The notes under the pieces: model-generated | Database searches by the model: none | Told to the model about the DNA's origin: nothing | The model's input: the letters and a program-made list of their open reading frames with translations, nothing else | In this document: in pieces, positions 23,661 to 35,434 of the stretch | How the letters are laid out: each line of letters starts with the position of its first letter | Position numbering within the stretch: the first letter of the stretch is position 1 | Translations under genes and position numbers: made by a program | Assembly: GCF_027172205.1 (NCBI RefSeq) | Contig: NC_070604.1 | Location: forward strand, 60,839,023-60,903,022 | Reading direction: 5' to 3' | Length of the DNA: 64,000 nt | From: Podarcis raffonei | Taxonomy: Eukaryota; Chordata; Lepidosauria; Squamata; Lacertidae

Positions 23661-26342
23661 TCATCTTACCCGTGGCTGATGGGATATCATGGTGTACCCT
23701 CCAAAGCTACGTGTCGTTTCTCACAGTTGGCCTTGAAACTGAATTAACTGCTGTGCTCTGCACATTAATCCTACTTTGAGCACAACTGTGTCTTGAATTG
23801 AAGAAGAGTAAAGTGATTACTTCTGAATGGGCCGCCTACAGTAATACTTGGCACAGTTTGCACTTGTGGTTGCGTCAACACAGCCTATGTGTTTTGTCTC
23901 CACATTTCTGTTTTCCCCAGAGCTTGAAGAAGCTCAGGAAAAATGGCAGGAATGTTCTACAGCTCTGGCCCTGATTGTCTCCAGAAGCAGCTCTTTCTCC
24001 TTCAGTGATCATGAACTTTTGAAGGTATGAAAGGAGAAAAGTCCCACCCTGATCTTTTCCTCTTATAGCTGCTTTGCTGCGCTGTGCTGCTGCAGCTGCT
24101 GATGTTTTTAACAGCATCAGCCTGAGCAAGTTTAATTGGCGTAGGGTTATAAACAACTGGAGCTGGGGGACCCTTCTTTCAATTAAATCTCCCAAGCATA
24201 GTGACAAAAGCAAGATGTTTTTCCTGGATTAGGCAAGGCCAGAAAGAAAAGGAAGCATCTTTACAATTCTCTTCCCTCTCTTTCCTCAACCAACTGTCCT
24301 CTTTAACAGCGTGCAAAGAGTCCTGGGCTTCAACTGTGCCTTCTACATCCAACAGCCGATTTTTACTCGCTTTCCTTGTGTTTTTTAGGCTGTTTGGCTA
24401 GGCTGCGACTGTGACCCCTGGCTTATGTAAAGGGAAAAAAGAACCACAGCAGAAAAGTAAACAGTCTAGCTGCCAGCGTTGTTGGTTTAAATGACAATGC
24501 TGTCTCCATTCTCTTCCACAGGTCTCATTTATGCTTCAAAAATGAGGAATTTATGAGCTGTAAAGGGAGTTTCTGGTGAATGCTCTTGCCTCACACCACA
24601 AGAAAACATTTAAGCTGTAGCTCTATGAAATTGTTATCTGGACACATTTTGTTTGAATCCAGTGTGACTTTGTTCTTGAGTTTTCAGGGTGGACAAAATG
24701 GGAATAATAATTCCAAACATCCTTGAGCTATGAAATTCTATTATTTTTGGAAACTATTGGGTTTTTAATTGATTTTTTTAAAAAAAACCTTAACGGTGGT
24801 GTTCAACTAAATGGAGGGTAGACCCACTGAAATTCATGAACGTCACTAACTTAGATTCATTAATTTCAATAGGTATACTATGAGTAAAACTTGGTTGAAT
24901 ACAGCCCTATATTTATACCTCTGGGTTTTGTTTTAAATTTTCTTAAGCAGCTGGATTGTATGCTGTGCTTTATCCTTCGCTAACCTAGTACCCTCCCAAC
25001 GTTTTGGACTACCAATTCCCATCAGCTTTCATCCAGCAACAACCTATTTAATGTTTCCGAAAAGATCCGATTCCTTATTTTGTTTCTTATACTAGGTCAA
25101 GCAACCTCTGCCTGGGCTTAGATAGGCATTGGCATCAGAGAACCGATACCCTCCATTAACCAACCATGCAGGCTGGAGATATGAAGGGTGAGCAGACAAG
25201 TACTATTTTACCAGACGAATGCAAGAGCCTCAGTGTGGCTTTTCCCAGCTCCGCCAGTTGTTCTGTGGCTTTCCCCCTGTGGGGTTCACCAGGGTGAAGT
25301 TCCCTCCAGTTCCAGAGGGGGGTTTTATTTCTTTTTCAGCCCAATAGCTGGGTGTGGGGGGTGGGATTTTCATCTGGATCATGATCCCTCTCTGTGTGCT
25401 GGCAATATACACCCACTCTTAAATAAATAAATAAATACAGCTGCAGTTGCATACTACACGTTTAGCATTACACATTTTGGCCCTCCCTCTCCTTTTGAGC
25501 ATCCGCCTCTCTTACTATGTCATGGTGACCTGTACTCTTGCACCCTGGGCTTCACCAGCCAGGGGCTGACATCCCATCAACTATAGCTGAGCAAGGTGAA
25601 TTACTTCTTGATACGGAGTCTAGCCCAGCCGTTCCCATGGCTCCCAGCTACAATTTGACTCTATTGTCATATACGGTTCTATCTCAGCCATGCAGCCTAC
25701 TCTTCCGTTTTTCTCTCAGGCCTCGGAAAACTTTTGGGCAACCCTGGGTCAAATGTAACTGTCTTTATGGGACGCCTTCCCATTTCCACACAGCTAATTA
25801 TTATTAATAGCTGTACTCATATTATGACAGCAACAAATGAGCTTTTGCAGCTATTAAGCATTGCTCATGGCAGTGCTGGATGCTAGTAAATTGTGCACGA
25901 GAAGTTCAAGGTGCTGTTTTGACTTGTAAAGCCTGTGTAAGTGGTTTTTAAAACGGGTCATATGATACAGTGCTTTCTCCCAGCAAAGCTTAAAAGAGCC
26001 GATTTGTGGAGAGAGGGTTTTTTCTTAAAAGAGAAACAGATGGCAGGGTGTCTTGATGTTAGAAATTCCATCCTATTCTTACCCATGTATTGAAGTCCAA
26101 GTTGTTAACCGTCATAATATTCCACAGGATTGGAGGGAGCGTATGGAAATCAAAGGCATTTAAAAAGGAAAAAAAAATGTCCATTTTTGTCCTGTTTTAA
26201 GAGTTTGCTTTTTTTCTTTTACAGACACCCAGAATAGTCACCAAATCAAAAATTGCAATAAAATGGTGGACCACAACTTAAAGCAGTTCTGTCAACAAGG
26301 CTCATAAAACAATACCACAAAATAAAAATTAACAATTAAATA
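23661..26342. other. Non-coding DNA
   Basis: Contains a weak palindromic hAT-like remnant near 24995-25050, a degraded copy of the 'activity-less' palindromic repeat near 24800-24910 ('acccactgaaattcatg', 'ggttgaatacagccct') and a short (AAAT)n at about 25421-25438. No exon or RNA gene seen. Confidence 0.4.
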
Positions 26343-26519
26343 CTGTATTTTTTCGTGCCACTGCATGCGGGAAGCACTCCCTGGATCATTTCCTGTGCAC
26401 AGCAGTATGGGAGAGGCTCAACAAGTTTGGGCCATCTCCCCTCATTTTCTTAAAATTGAGTCTCCCAAAATAGGGGGGTGTCTTACATATGGGGGTGTCT
26501 AATAGACAGAAAAGTACAG
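26343..26519. mobile_element. CCGTATTTTT-family MITE, diverged copy
   Basis: It starts 'ctgtattttttcgtgcc' and ends 'agacagaaaagtacag', flanked by TA. The shared ends and TA target place it with 10457-10689 and 12417-12585, but the interior differs ('ggtgtcttacatatgggggt'). Confidence 0.55.
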
Positions 26520-26521
26520 TA

Positions 26522-27239
26522 CTTCACTCTGTTTGCAGCACCACATTGCCAACCCTGTAGCTCCCTGCAACCAACATTTTGAAGAGCTTCCAGCTACCAT
26601 ATTAGCTTACCTACTCTTTAAAATCTTCAATAGATGCCGATTTCTCTGCCCCTCCCCACCTGCTGCAAGGTTAGATGAACAAAGATGGTCTCCCCAAAAC
26701 CTGCACATTTTGGAATCGTTTCCCAGAAGTCAATTGTTTGATGCCTACTTTGTTAACTTTTAGGCATCACATAAAACCAGTCCTATTTTCCTGAGTTATT
26801 GTTATTGCTAGTTAATGTTTGTATGGATATTACTGCTATTACTCCTTTTATTCTTGTTGGTTCTTTATTGCTGCTTTACGGCAGCAAGGTTTTGTTATCT
26901 AATTTGATAGCTGTTAATGTTAAAAGTTTTTATTGAAAGGCTTTATTCTGAAAGTTGGGGTTTAGGTCCAAAGTTTCAATATTTTCATACCCAGGACTCA
27001 AATTGACCCCAAACATGCACCTGGGGACCCATTTCTTAATTTCTTACCATATATTTATATGTGGTTGTCCCACTTGAAGACCCAATGCTTTAGGGTTGCT
27101 GTTTTACAAAAACCAGGCTTCCTTACCTTTTTTACAGCAAATGATTTGAAATTGCTGTGTGAAATACACCACAGTCCTGCAAGTATTTTTTCCCCTAACA
27201 TAACAGCTGTATGTACTTATTATATGTACTTATAACACT
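26522..27239. other. Non-coding DNA, possible LINE tail
   Basis: The part from about 26740 to 26960 resembles a worn L2-like 3' UTR ('taggcatcacataaaacc', long T-rich run). Nothing else recognised. Confidence 0.35.
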
Positions 27240-27241
27240 CA

Positions 27242-27405
27242 ACAAGATAGCTCAGTCGGTAGAGCATGAGACTCTTAAACTTAAGTTCATGAGTTCAAGC
27301 CCCACGTTGGGCAAAAGGATTCCTGCTTTGCAAGGGGTTAGCCTCAATGACCTTCTAACTCTATTATTCTACGACTATGATCCCTTCTAACTCTTATTAT
27401 TCTAA
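27242..27405 (+). mobile_element. tRNA-Lys-derived SINE with CR1-like tail
   Basis: Positions 27242-27313 match vertebrate tRNA-Lys: 'tagctcagtcggtagagcat' (D arm, A box), 'gagactcttaa' with anticodon CUU or a close form, 'gagttcaagccccacgttgg' (B box). After a short linker, 'tcctgctttgcaaggggtta' and 'caatgaccttctaactcta' match the CR1 3' tail. No CCA-ready or intact acceptor stem (5' 'aacaaga' versus 3' 'ttgggca'), so it is a SINE, not a functional tRNA gene. Confidence 0.7.
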
Positions 27406-27429
27406 TACTATATAATATATAATTATATA

Positions 27430-27660
27430 CAGCGGTACCTCGGATTTTGAACATCTCCGTTGATGAACATTTCGGAACTCAAAAGCCGAAAATCCAGAAG
27501 TAAATGCTTCCGTTTTTGCACCTCAGAACAGCTTCCACTGAGTGTTTCACAACTTTCTCAATTACATTTGCAGACCACCCTTTGTGCCTTGGTTTTTGAA
27601 CATTTCGGAACTCAAACGGTCTTCAGGAACAGATTCCACTCAAAAACCAAGGTACCACTG
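27430..27660. mobile_element. Tigger-like MITE, subfamily D
   Basis: 231 bp, ends 'cagcggtacctcggatttt' and 'aaaaaccaaggtaccactg', flanked by TA. The interior ('gaacatttcggaactcaaa', present twice in near-identical form) differs from copies A-C but the ends match. Confidence 0.8.
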
Positions 27661-29956
27661 TATATCATAACTAATACAGAATCAAAGGTATGTGACACTT
27701 CAAGTGCTATGAGTAAATAGTTACTCGTTTTAAGCATGGTGAATGGTTGTACGTGACCTCATATGTACTTCATAATATGTCATAAGGAGATCAGTATGAT
27801 TTACTCTCAGGTAAGTGTGTAAAGGACTGCAGCCATTTGCTGACAGCCATTTTTCAACTAATAGTTCAGAATCCAGATCGGCCATTTTTCCCACCGTCCT
27901 ACAACACACACAAACACTGGTTGTTTTGAAAAGGATTGTTTATTTGGAAAACCTCATTTTCTTTTCTTTTTTTTAAATTTCCCCCTTCCATTTTGAGCCC
28001 CATTATAATTGGATGGAAGGAAAGTATAGGCTATTGTTGAAAATAGTCTCTGTCCCTAACTGTGGAGGAAAAACGAAGGAACACCGAGGCGTCATCGCAT
28101 TACATCATATGCAGACTTTTATTTTAGGGGAAATAGTTTGCAGCATTTGAATGTTCATTCCCCCCCCCCCCCGCGCATGTACACAGATCAGGAAGGCTAA
28201 GAGTAGTAACATTAACATCATGATTCTATATATGTCTACTCAGATGTGAACCCATTTGAGTTCAATGGGACTTACTCTCAGGTAAGCGAAGAAAGGATAC
28301 ACACACACACACCTAACACTTAAAGAGGTTTCCTGATTCTGTAACTGCACATATTATTCTGAGCAGCTTGTATGACGGAAAGTACAGCACAGGCTTAGAA
28401 GCTGCTTGTCCTTTGGTGCCTGCATTAACACCATTATCTGCTTCCCAATCGATGCTGCGCACATTAGCTTGGCTTAGGGGTCTGTTTACACTGCTACATA
28501 TTTAAATAACTTCACTAAATCAGGCTGGAATGACTGGGTCAGTTGCTGTGAAGAACGATGGCTGATATTTTATATGTAAGGCAGCTCGCCTCGCTTTAAG
28601 AAGAGAAGTGCAAAACCGGGAGCATATGTCAAACCAGGGGGCTCACAGCTGCTTTTCCTTCGGAGTTAAAGAGGCCAGTTTAAGCATGCATTTTTGAAAG
28701 CATGAACGTAACATGTAGCTTGGCCCTAAGAACGGGTGAGTGAGCCAAGCGATGATGGCTTCAACATAACATTCAGCAAGATAGGGAAGTTTAGCTTGCA
28801 GTTCACAAAAGGCTGCCTTGCAGTTCCAGCTATGGCAAGCCAGAGAGACAGGATGCATGCCACCCCAAAGGCCATATAACTACTACGAACCGACATGCTG
28901 GCTACTTAGGCCAAAGCATTCACAATCATCCTATCCGGTGCTTTGGATTTGCAGATTTTCTAGGAGTTGTTTCTTGGCAGCTGCTCTGGGCAGTCGCAGC
29001 AGCATTACTGGACTCTAGATATGTCTCAGGTTTTCAGGGACAGGGCAGAGAAGAATATTGTACCAAGCCTAACAGGTTTGCTGGCTGCATCCTCTTAGAG
29101 GGGGACGGGAAAGGGCAAACATCATTTGACGAAATCCATTATTCTTGCTCTATTTTGGATTGTAGTCTTGTTTTGCACAATGCTTTTGCACACTCTTCCA
29201 TCTAGTTTGGTGCCTGAGGAAAATTCTAGCATTCACCATAAAATGGTTACTTGAATACAGTTCCATTGACTCCAGTGTGGTTTTTATTCAGGTTTGGCGC
29301 TTTGCTATGCAAGTTAGTAAGATGTCATAATAAATAGCGTTATGGAGTCTCAGAGCAAATAGGTGAGACCAGGGTGTAAAAAGCCGCCTCGGTTGGTTGT
29401 ATTTTTAATGCTGTTTGTCTGACATCCTTTACACATTGCAAGCGATGTTGCAGCCCTACTGAGGCAGTGTCATGCCTGACCTCACCTGCACTAGCCAGGA
29501 TCTTGCATCCTAATCCCCAAAACGTCACTTAATCCTCACAAGGGATTCCCTGCATTACTATGGATTAGCCTGCAAAGTTTTACTATACATGTGTTACGAA
29601 TCTCGCAGGCTTGATAACTGGGGACTGTTGACAAAAGGATGTTTAATGTTTCTGGCTGTAAACTTTATGACGATAGCTGCCTTCAGCACAATAAACGGAA
29701 ACATACTGGGGGGCGTTGTGGACCCCAGTAAACATTTCCTTGGGCGGAAATTTGGTTTGAGCCACGCTCAGGATCCAACCGATCTTTATATGATGTCATT
29801 AATTTGGTTTGGTTGTCAGTTGTTTTGGATTGCCTTGAGCAAGATAAAGTGACTAACAAATTTAATAAATTATAATAATTAATTTTCCTGAATGTATTCT
29901 AATCAAAACTGCAAACATGAAAACTAGCTATCTGCATAAAATAATAGGAGAGACTT
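27661..29956. other. Non-coding DNA
   Basis: Contains two pieces of an old palindromic repeat ('tttactctcaggtaag' at about 27798; 'cccatttgagttcaatggg' then 'acttactctcaggtaagc' at about 28250-28287), a C run near 28160, and at 29825-29880 a LINE-like tail ('ttggattgccttgag', 'aaatttaataaattataata'). An 87-codon frame at 29589-29852 resembles nothing I know and ends inside that tail, so I do not call it a gene. Confidence 0.4.
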
Positions 29957-30416
29957 CAGTGGTACCTTGGTTCTCAAACTTAATCTGTTCTCGAAGTCCG
30001 TTCCAAAACCAAAGCGTTCCAAAACCAAGGTGTGCTTTCCCATAGAAAGTAATGCAAAACAGATTAATCCATTCCAGATTTTTAAAAACAACTCCTAAAA
30101 CAGCAATTTAACATTAATTTTACTATCTAATGAGGCCATTGATCCATAAAACGAAAGCAATAAGCAATGTACACAATCAGTCAGTAGCTGAAATGGGTTC
30201 CACACAGTCACAAAAACAAAAGAAGCAAAAATGCAAAACAAATAGCAAAAACAGACAGACCCCAGTGTAACACTCAAAACGGAAGTGTGTCACTCAAAAT
30301 GGAGCACATTCGGCTTCCAAAAAAGGTTTGCAAACCAGAACACTTACTTCTGGGTTTGCAGTGTTTGGGTTTCAAGTTGTTTGAGTACCAAGGCATTTGA
30401 GAACCAATTACCACTG
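29957..30416. mobile_element. Tigger-like MITE, subfamily E (longer)
   Basis: 460 bp, ends 'cagtggtaccttggttctca' and 'tgagaaccaattaccactg'. TA follows on the right; the left flank is TT, so the duplication is imperfect. The interior carries 'ttccaaaaccaaagcgttcc' and a mirrored 'cttccaaaaaaggtttgcaa'. No transposase. Confidence 0.75.
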
Positions 30417-31665
30417 TATATTAAGTAAAATAAGCACGTGAGTTTGGCTCTCTTATTTTTCCCCTTTCTCTCTCTCTAATGAACTAGTTGGAATCATGTC
30501 CTAATTGCCTGCATTCATTGATTCTTTTATTGCTCTGTTCAAGAAAGCACAGCTGTCTTTGTCTGGTATCTTTATTATGTATGCTCATGCCACTGGCAAA
30601 GCTTGGCCCGTTTGCCTTTGATGTCTCTAATGCAACCCCTTAAAATATTTAATACGCAACTATCACCAGTCTTGTTAATTTAACTTTGCCACTAACCTCA
30701 TACTTTGAAGTGAGCAGCACGGAAGAGCACAAAGGATGTTCCCATTGATCTGTACCAAATCACTTTGATCCTATGTCTGCTCATATTTAACCTGTGTGTC
30801 CCATTCTTTCACTGGGTGCTCTCTTGATTTCTGTATTTCAGAAGAAGCAGTTGCTCTTCATCTTCAGTATGAAAAGAAAATAGTATACTGGAAAGTGAAC
30901 ATCATACCCATTTAGAAAATTATGGGAATTGTATGAGTAGTAAGTAGTTCAATGGAGTAGGGGGGGCGGGTTTGTTCTTAGGCTGCAATCCTACACCTAA
31001 TTACCTGGGGGTAAGTCCCACTGAACTCATGGAAACTTCATTCTAAGTACTGTAGACCTTACTAGGATTGCACATTTATTCAAATAGCCCAGAAACACAC
31101 TGAAATCTGTTTTCTCGTGAGTGTTCTTCAAACTTACTTCTCACAACTTCCTTAAAATTAGGGACTTGGACTAATGACACATCAGTTGTATTTCACTCCT
31201 TATTTGAAAGTAGATTAATATTAATTGTTCCCAAAGTATGCATCATGTGAGGTCTACTATACTCATGTGAGATCAAAATTGTGTAACCACGCTAAAATAT
31301 GTTTCGCTAAGTCAGGGAAACTTGCTGTATGTTTAACAAATTAAAATGGGGAAAATGATATTTTCCATACTGTTCTGACTCTCCTATATAATTTGACCTG
31401 CTTGCTTTTTTGTTTTTTTAAAAAAGATGAAGTCCTATATATCTCAAAGCTTGACCACAACGCTACATATATTGTTTGGGTCTATTTACAGTATTATTCT
31501 ACTATTGCTGTGATTTTTATTAAATGTTGTTTATTTTCTGTGGTATAAGGATTAAAATCTTGCACAATGGATTCCATTTCTCATTACTTTAATTACTTCA
31601 AATTATGCTCCTGATTTTGTGCAGTCCCCTGGAAATGTAAAGAAGAAAACCCAGCCAGATGAGCA

Positions 31666-31707
<42 letters not shown>

Positions 31708-32564
31708 TCTGGGTCATGTGCAGTACATACTGGCTGAAAACCCTTCTCCATCTTTCTGAGAACGTGCCCCAAAGCTGTGCCACAACTTGAAGTTAAATAC
31801 TTATCATGAGGATTCTTCCTGGACTTTAGTGTAAGTCTAGAGAGCAGACACAGTTGAGCAGTGTTCAGTTACAAGTGTAAAAGTCCCTAATTGACTGGGC
31901 TAGAATCTCACAATTAGCAACACTGGTTACTATAGCGACAGGATTGCAGAAAATAAACTGCGTCCCTACTTGCAATTTGTATAATTGGATAAAATAATTC
32001 AAAACGGGTCAGTTTTGATGTATGGATGCTGAGCCTTTTATATTTTACATAATATATAAATAATTTAACAGAGCCCTCTGCCACTAAGAAAGCATGTGCA
32101 GAGGCATTGTTTTCCCATCTGTTTCAAATGTAAAGCAGTCCACAATAGTTTAATTACAGATTATTGCTGAATCAAAGGCCACACTCATAGGACTCATTAG
32201 CATGTTTAGCCTGCTTAACATATCTAAGTACCCATTAGTGCTGTATTTGTCACTTCAATTACATGGCAGGGCTGGTGTGCAATAAAAGAACTCTTTACAG
32301 ACCTCCAGCATTGGTGGGGTGGGGTGGGGGTGGATCTATGGTTAAATATATTCTCCATGAATATTGAATATTGTTTTGGTTGGACATAAAAATATCCCTG
32401 ACTGCATGAGGTAAAGTAGTTAAAATGAGAGACATTGGGGGTCAAATCTGCCTAGAAGCTGCCCCCTGGAAATATTGCTCCTGCTCCCACATGTACAACA
32501 GATACTTCTGATCACTAAACAATGAAGGAATGACACTCCACACATACATGCATTTTTAGAAGTG
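30417..32564. other. Non-coding DNA with an (ATT)n
   Basis: At 30980-31073 lies the best copy of an imperfect palindrome ('gctgcaatcctacac' ... 'taggattgcac'). An L2-like LINE tail ends at 31665 ('acccagccagatgagcaat') and is followed by (ATT)n at 31666-31708. No exon seen. Confidence 0.45.
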
Positions 32565-32940
32565 GTTACCACGGCTTAGGCCCAGTATACCTGAAGGAGC
32601 GTCTACAGCCCCATCGTTCAGCCCGGACACTGAGGTCCAGCTCCAAGGGCCTTCTGGCGGTTCCCTCACTGTGAGAAGTGAAGTTACAGGGAACCAGGCA
32701 GAGGGCTTTCTTGGTAGTGGCGCCTGCCCTGTGGAATGTCCTCCCATCAGATGTCAAGGAAATAAACAATTATATGACATTTAGAAGACATCTGAAGGCA
32801 GCCCTGCATCAGGAAGCTTTTAATGTCTGATGTTTTGGTGTATTCTTTACACTTTGTTGGAAGCCGCCCAGAGTGACTGGGGCAACCCAGTCAGATGGGC
32901 AGGAATTAGTAATAATAATAATAATAACAATAATAATATG
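32565..32940 (+). mobile_element. L2-like LINE, 3' fragment
   Basis: 'atacctgaaggagcgtctac', 'gacactgaggtccagctcca', 'gggaaccaggcagagggctt' and 'gaatgtcctcccatcagatg' encode the late RT/C-terminal part of the L2-like family seen at 6560 and 59745. It ends in 'cccagtcagatgggcagg' and an (AAT)n tail. 5' truncated and frame-broken. Confidence 0.8.
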
Positions 32941-34563
32941 TAATTACATTTATTAACCCTTAAAGGGGGGTGGCCCCAATAGCTCAGAGGTTATTTTGGA
33001 GAGAGATCCAGTTATTCACTCTTCCATTTGCAGAGTCTATTTATGTTTCCTCCTAAATATGTATGGTGAGGTATGCAGGAAACTGTAGCATTTACAAACT
33101 CAGGTTTAGTTTTAATTGTGTTCCCTTGTGGTTTTTATTCCATTGAATTACTACATTTACCTTTGTATCTCAGAAAAGTGAAAAAATAATCTTTTTTTAA
33201 AAAAAAGAAAGATTAAATGTTGAACCCTGGCATGGTTTACAGGTTCATGAACTAAGCCCTAGTCAGGCCTGGCTGTTTTGTTGTGACATTAGCCTTCTTA
33301 TGAAATCTGCTGAGGAGAGTGAACGACTGTTATTGAGAAATTCACAATGCCAAGCTTAAATGCCAACCCAATGATGTCTTCTGCACATGGGGTCAGGACT
33401 TAAGGGTACAGCAGGCTCTTGATTCCAGATCCTAGGGACTATCAAGCTCCAACCAGGAAACATAAGGAAAAAACTCAATCAATCAGTAAAGTTAATTCAT
33501 AGCAATGTGCCAGAGAAGGTCTTGGTATGGCCTGACCCCTATAAAATATCACAGGCTAGGTTGATTTAGCAAGAAGAGGACCGTGTTCCCTGTGGGAGAC
33601 TACCTTTAGCTTCCATTCACCATTCAACGCAACGAGGTGGATGTGAACAAATAAAGGCGGTGCTTTCTTGTCCTGAACTGCTTTCCAATTAACTTCACTG
33701 GAGAGAGGCAAATCACTCATACAGCAGGAATACATACGTGGACCAGCTTTTCTAGTGAAATGCATGAAGATGACAACACACAAATGCACGAGGCCAGAGA
33801 ACAGATGGCATTCAGGAGTGGGGTGGATGCATGCAGTCCACCGGGCTCTATTTACAGTGCAGCAGCCTTCATGTCAACAAGCATGTATATATGCTTTCCT
33901 AAGTCACAAACACCCATTAGCATATCTGACTAATCTGATTAAGTGGGGAAAGCGCTGAAAAGACACCGAGAATTAAAAACCAACCACTCAACAAAACATC
34001 AAGACGGTAATTTTGCTCCAGAGGTCCTCTTCTTTGTACTGCTGTTTAATTATGCACATCTCTCTCCCTAGGCACTTTCTTTGTAAATCTGTCAACTTTG
34101 CTGTCACACCGAAAAATCATCACAATTCTCTCTGTACTAATAGCAATCTCAGTTCTCTCTGAGTGCCAGTCCTGCTGTAGCCAAAATAAAGTTAGAGAAG
34201 GGAAACCTTCTCAAGGGCCTGGTGGAAACCCCCAAGTGATCTAATAAAGGCGTCCGATGGAGATGGAACGCTGACTTGTGAGGGGGGGTCCTTGCATTTG
34301 GAAATGGAGAGACTCCTGCCCTCATCACAAAATGACTCTTATCGCCCTGCTTTCTTCTTTGTGGTTTAAATCAACCTGTCCTGTAAGCCATGTTGACAAG
34401 GTAATAGAAAAGGGGGGGGGAATCCAAAGTGTCATTAAAAACAAATCAGGAAGAGCAAGGGGGCTCAGGAATGGAGTATCCTGAACAGGAGCATGCCACA
34501 TGATAGCATGTTGGTGCCAGTTTCACTCATTCCCATTATCTCTGCTGTTCAGGTAGGGAGTGC
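32941..34563. other. Non-coding DNA, nothing recognised
   Basis: No exon or named repeat; open frames below 80 codons resemble nothing known. Confidence 0.4.
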
Positions 34564-34935
34564 TGTAGCTTTTGTAGCCAAGCACCAGCCACACACAAGA
34601 GGGTTAGGGAAACTGAAATATACTCAGAGTCAAGTGTGAATTTCATCCTCTTTATTCAGCTCATAGTAGCAATGAAAGAAACTTTCCCCCAAATGTCTTG
34701 CTATATATACATTATTTACACAATGGGCCCTGTGTGATTGGCTATTTTTGGGCTCCTCCTGTAGGCCAATCAGGTTGCAGATTCACTTCCTCCAGAAGCC
34801 TGATTGGCTGCTCCTGCAGGCCAATCAGGTCGCTGATTCACTTCCACCTGGAGCTGGATTGGGTGGCTTCTGCGGACCAATTGGACTGCTGCATTCTGGA
34901 TCCTATTATTCTAGGATTCAGCTCAGTACATAACA
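34564..34935 (-). mobile_element. Solo LTR fossil (retrovirus-like/LTR element)
   Basis: On the minus strand it starts TGTTATGTACTGAGC and ends near GCTACA, the TG...CA form of an LTR. It holds a U3-like part with CCAAT/ATTGG boxes in a tandem repeat of about 60 bp, a TATATATA run, and an AATAAA signal at 'gctgaataaagaggatg'. No internal region is attached, so it is a solo LTR. The family cannot be settled from the LTR alone. Its right edge abuts a later L1 insertion. It looks old to middle-aged; no dating pair is present. Target duplication is not clear. Confidence 0.6.
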
Positions 34936-34947
34936 GGAATGCTGAGG

Positions 34948-35421
34948 GGGGTTTTTTTGGGTTTTTTTTAAAAATTTTATTGGTTTTTCAACATATAATA
35001 TAAGACAATACAAACAACAAACACCAACAAACAAACATATAAACATGTATAATTTCATAAATTTTTTCGTATACCCAATTTCAACGACTTCCCCATGCCT
35101 CCCTTTTCTGCATCCCTGTTCTAAATTTTTTTCAGCAACCCCTGGTCTGAATTACTTATTAATTCCTTTCTTTAACCCTTTTCTTTCCTCTTGTCCAATC
35201 ATTTATCGCTGCAAATCTGCTATGCTTTACCCATGACATTTTAACACTCAATAATTTTACAAGAATTTTTAAGATAAAGTTTAAATTTCTTCCAGTCTTC
35301 CTCCACCGTCTCTTTCCCTTGGTCACGGATTCTGCTCGTCATCTCTGCTAGTCCCATGTAGTCGATCACCTTCGTCTGCCACTCTTCCAGTGTGGGTAGT
35401 TCTTGTGTCTTCCAATACTTT
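34948..35421 (-). mobile_element. L1 LINE, 3' end, 5' truncated
   Basis: On the minus strand the C-terminal end of L1 ORF2 can be read ('YWKTQELPTLEEWQTKVIDY', then 'LAEMTSRIRDQGKETVEEDW'), followed by an A/T-rich 3' UTR and poly(A), seen as a T-rich run near 34950-34975. Identical 13-bp direct repeats AGGAATGCTGAGG at 34935-34947 and 35422-35434 are the target duplication. It is about 470 bp and probably fairly young, as the duplication is perfect. Confidence 0.85.
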
Positions 35422-35434
35422 AGGAATGCTGAGG

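Noticed and set aside
27242-27313. Possible functional tRNA-Lys gene
   Set aside because: The acceptor stem does not pair and a CR1-like tail follows directly, so it is a SINE head.
29589-29852. 87-codon plus frame with membrane-like stretches
   Set aside because: Runs into a LINE-like tail and matches no family I know; kept only as a note in the surrounding entry.
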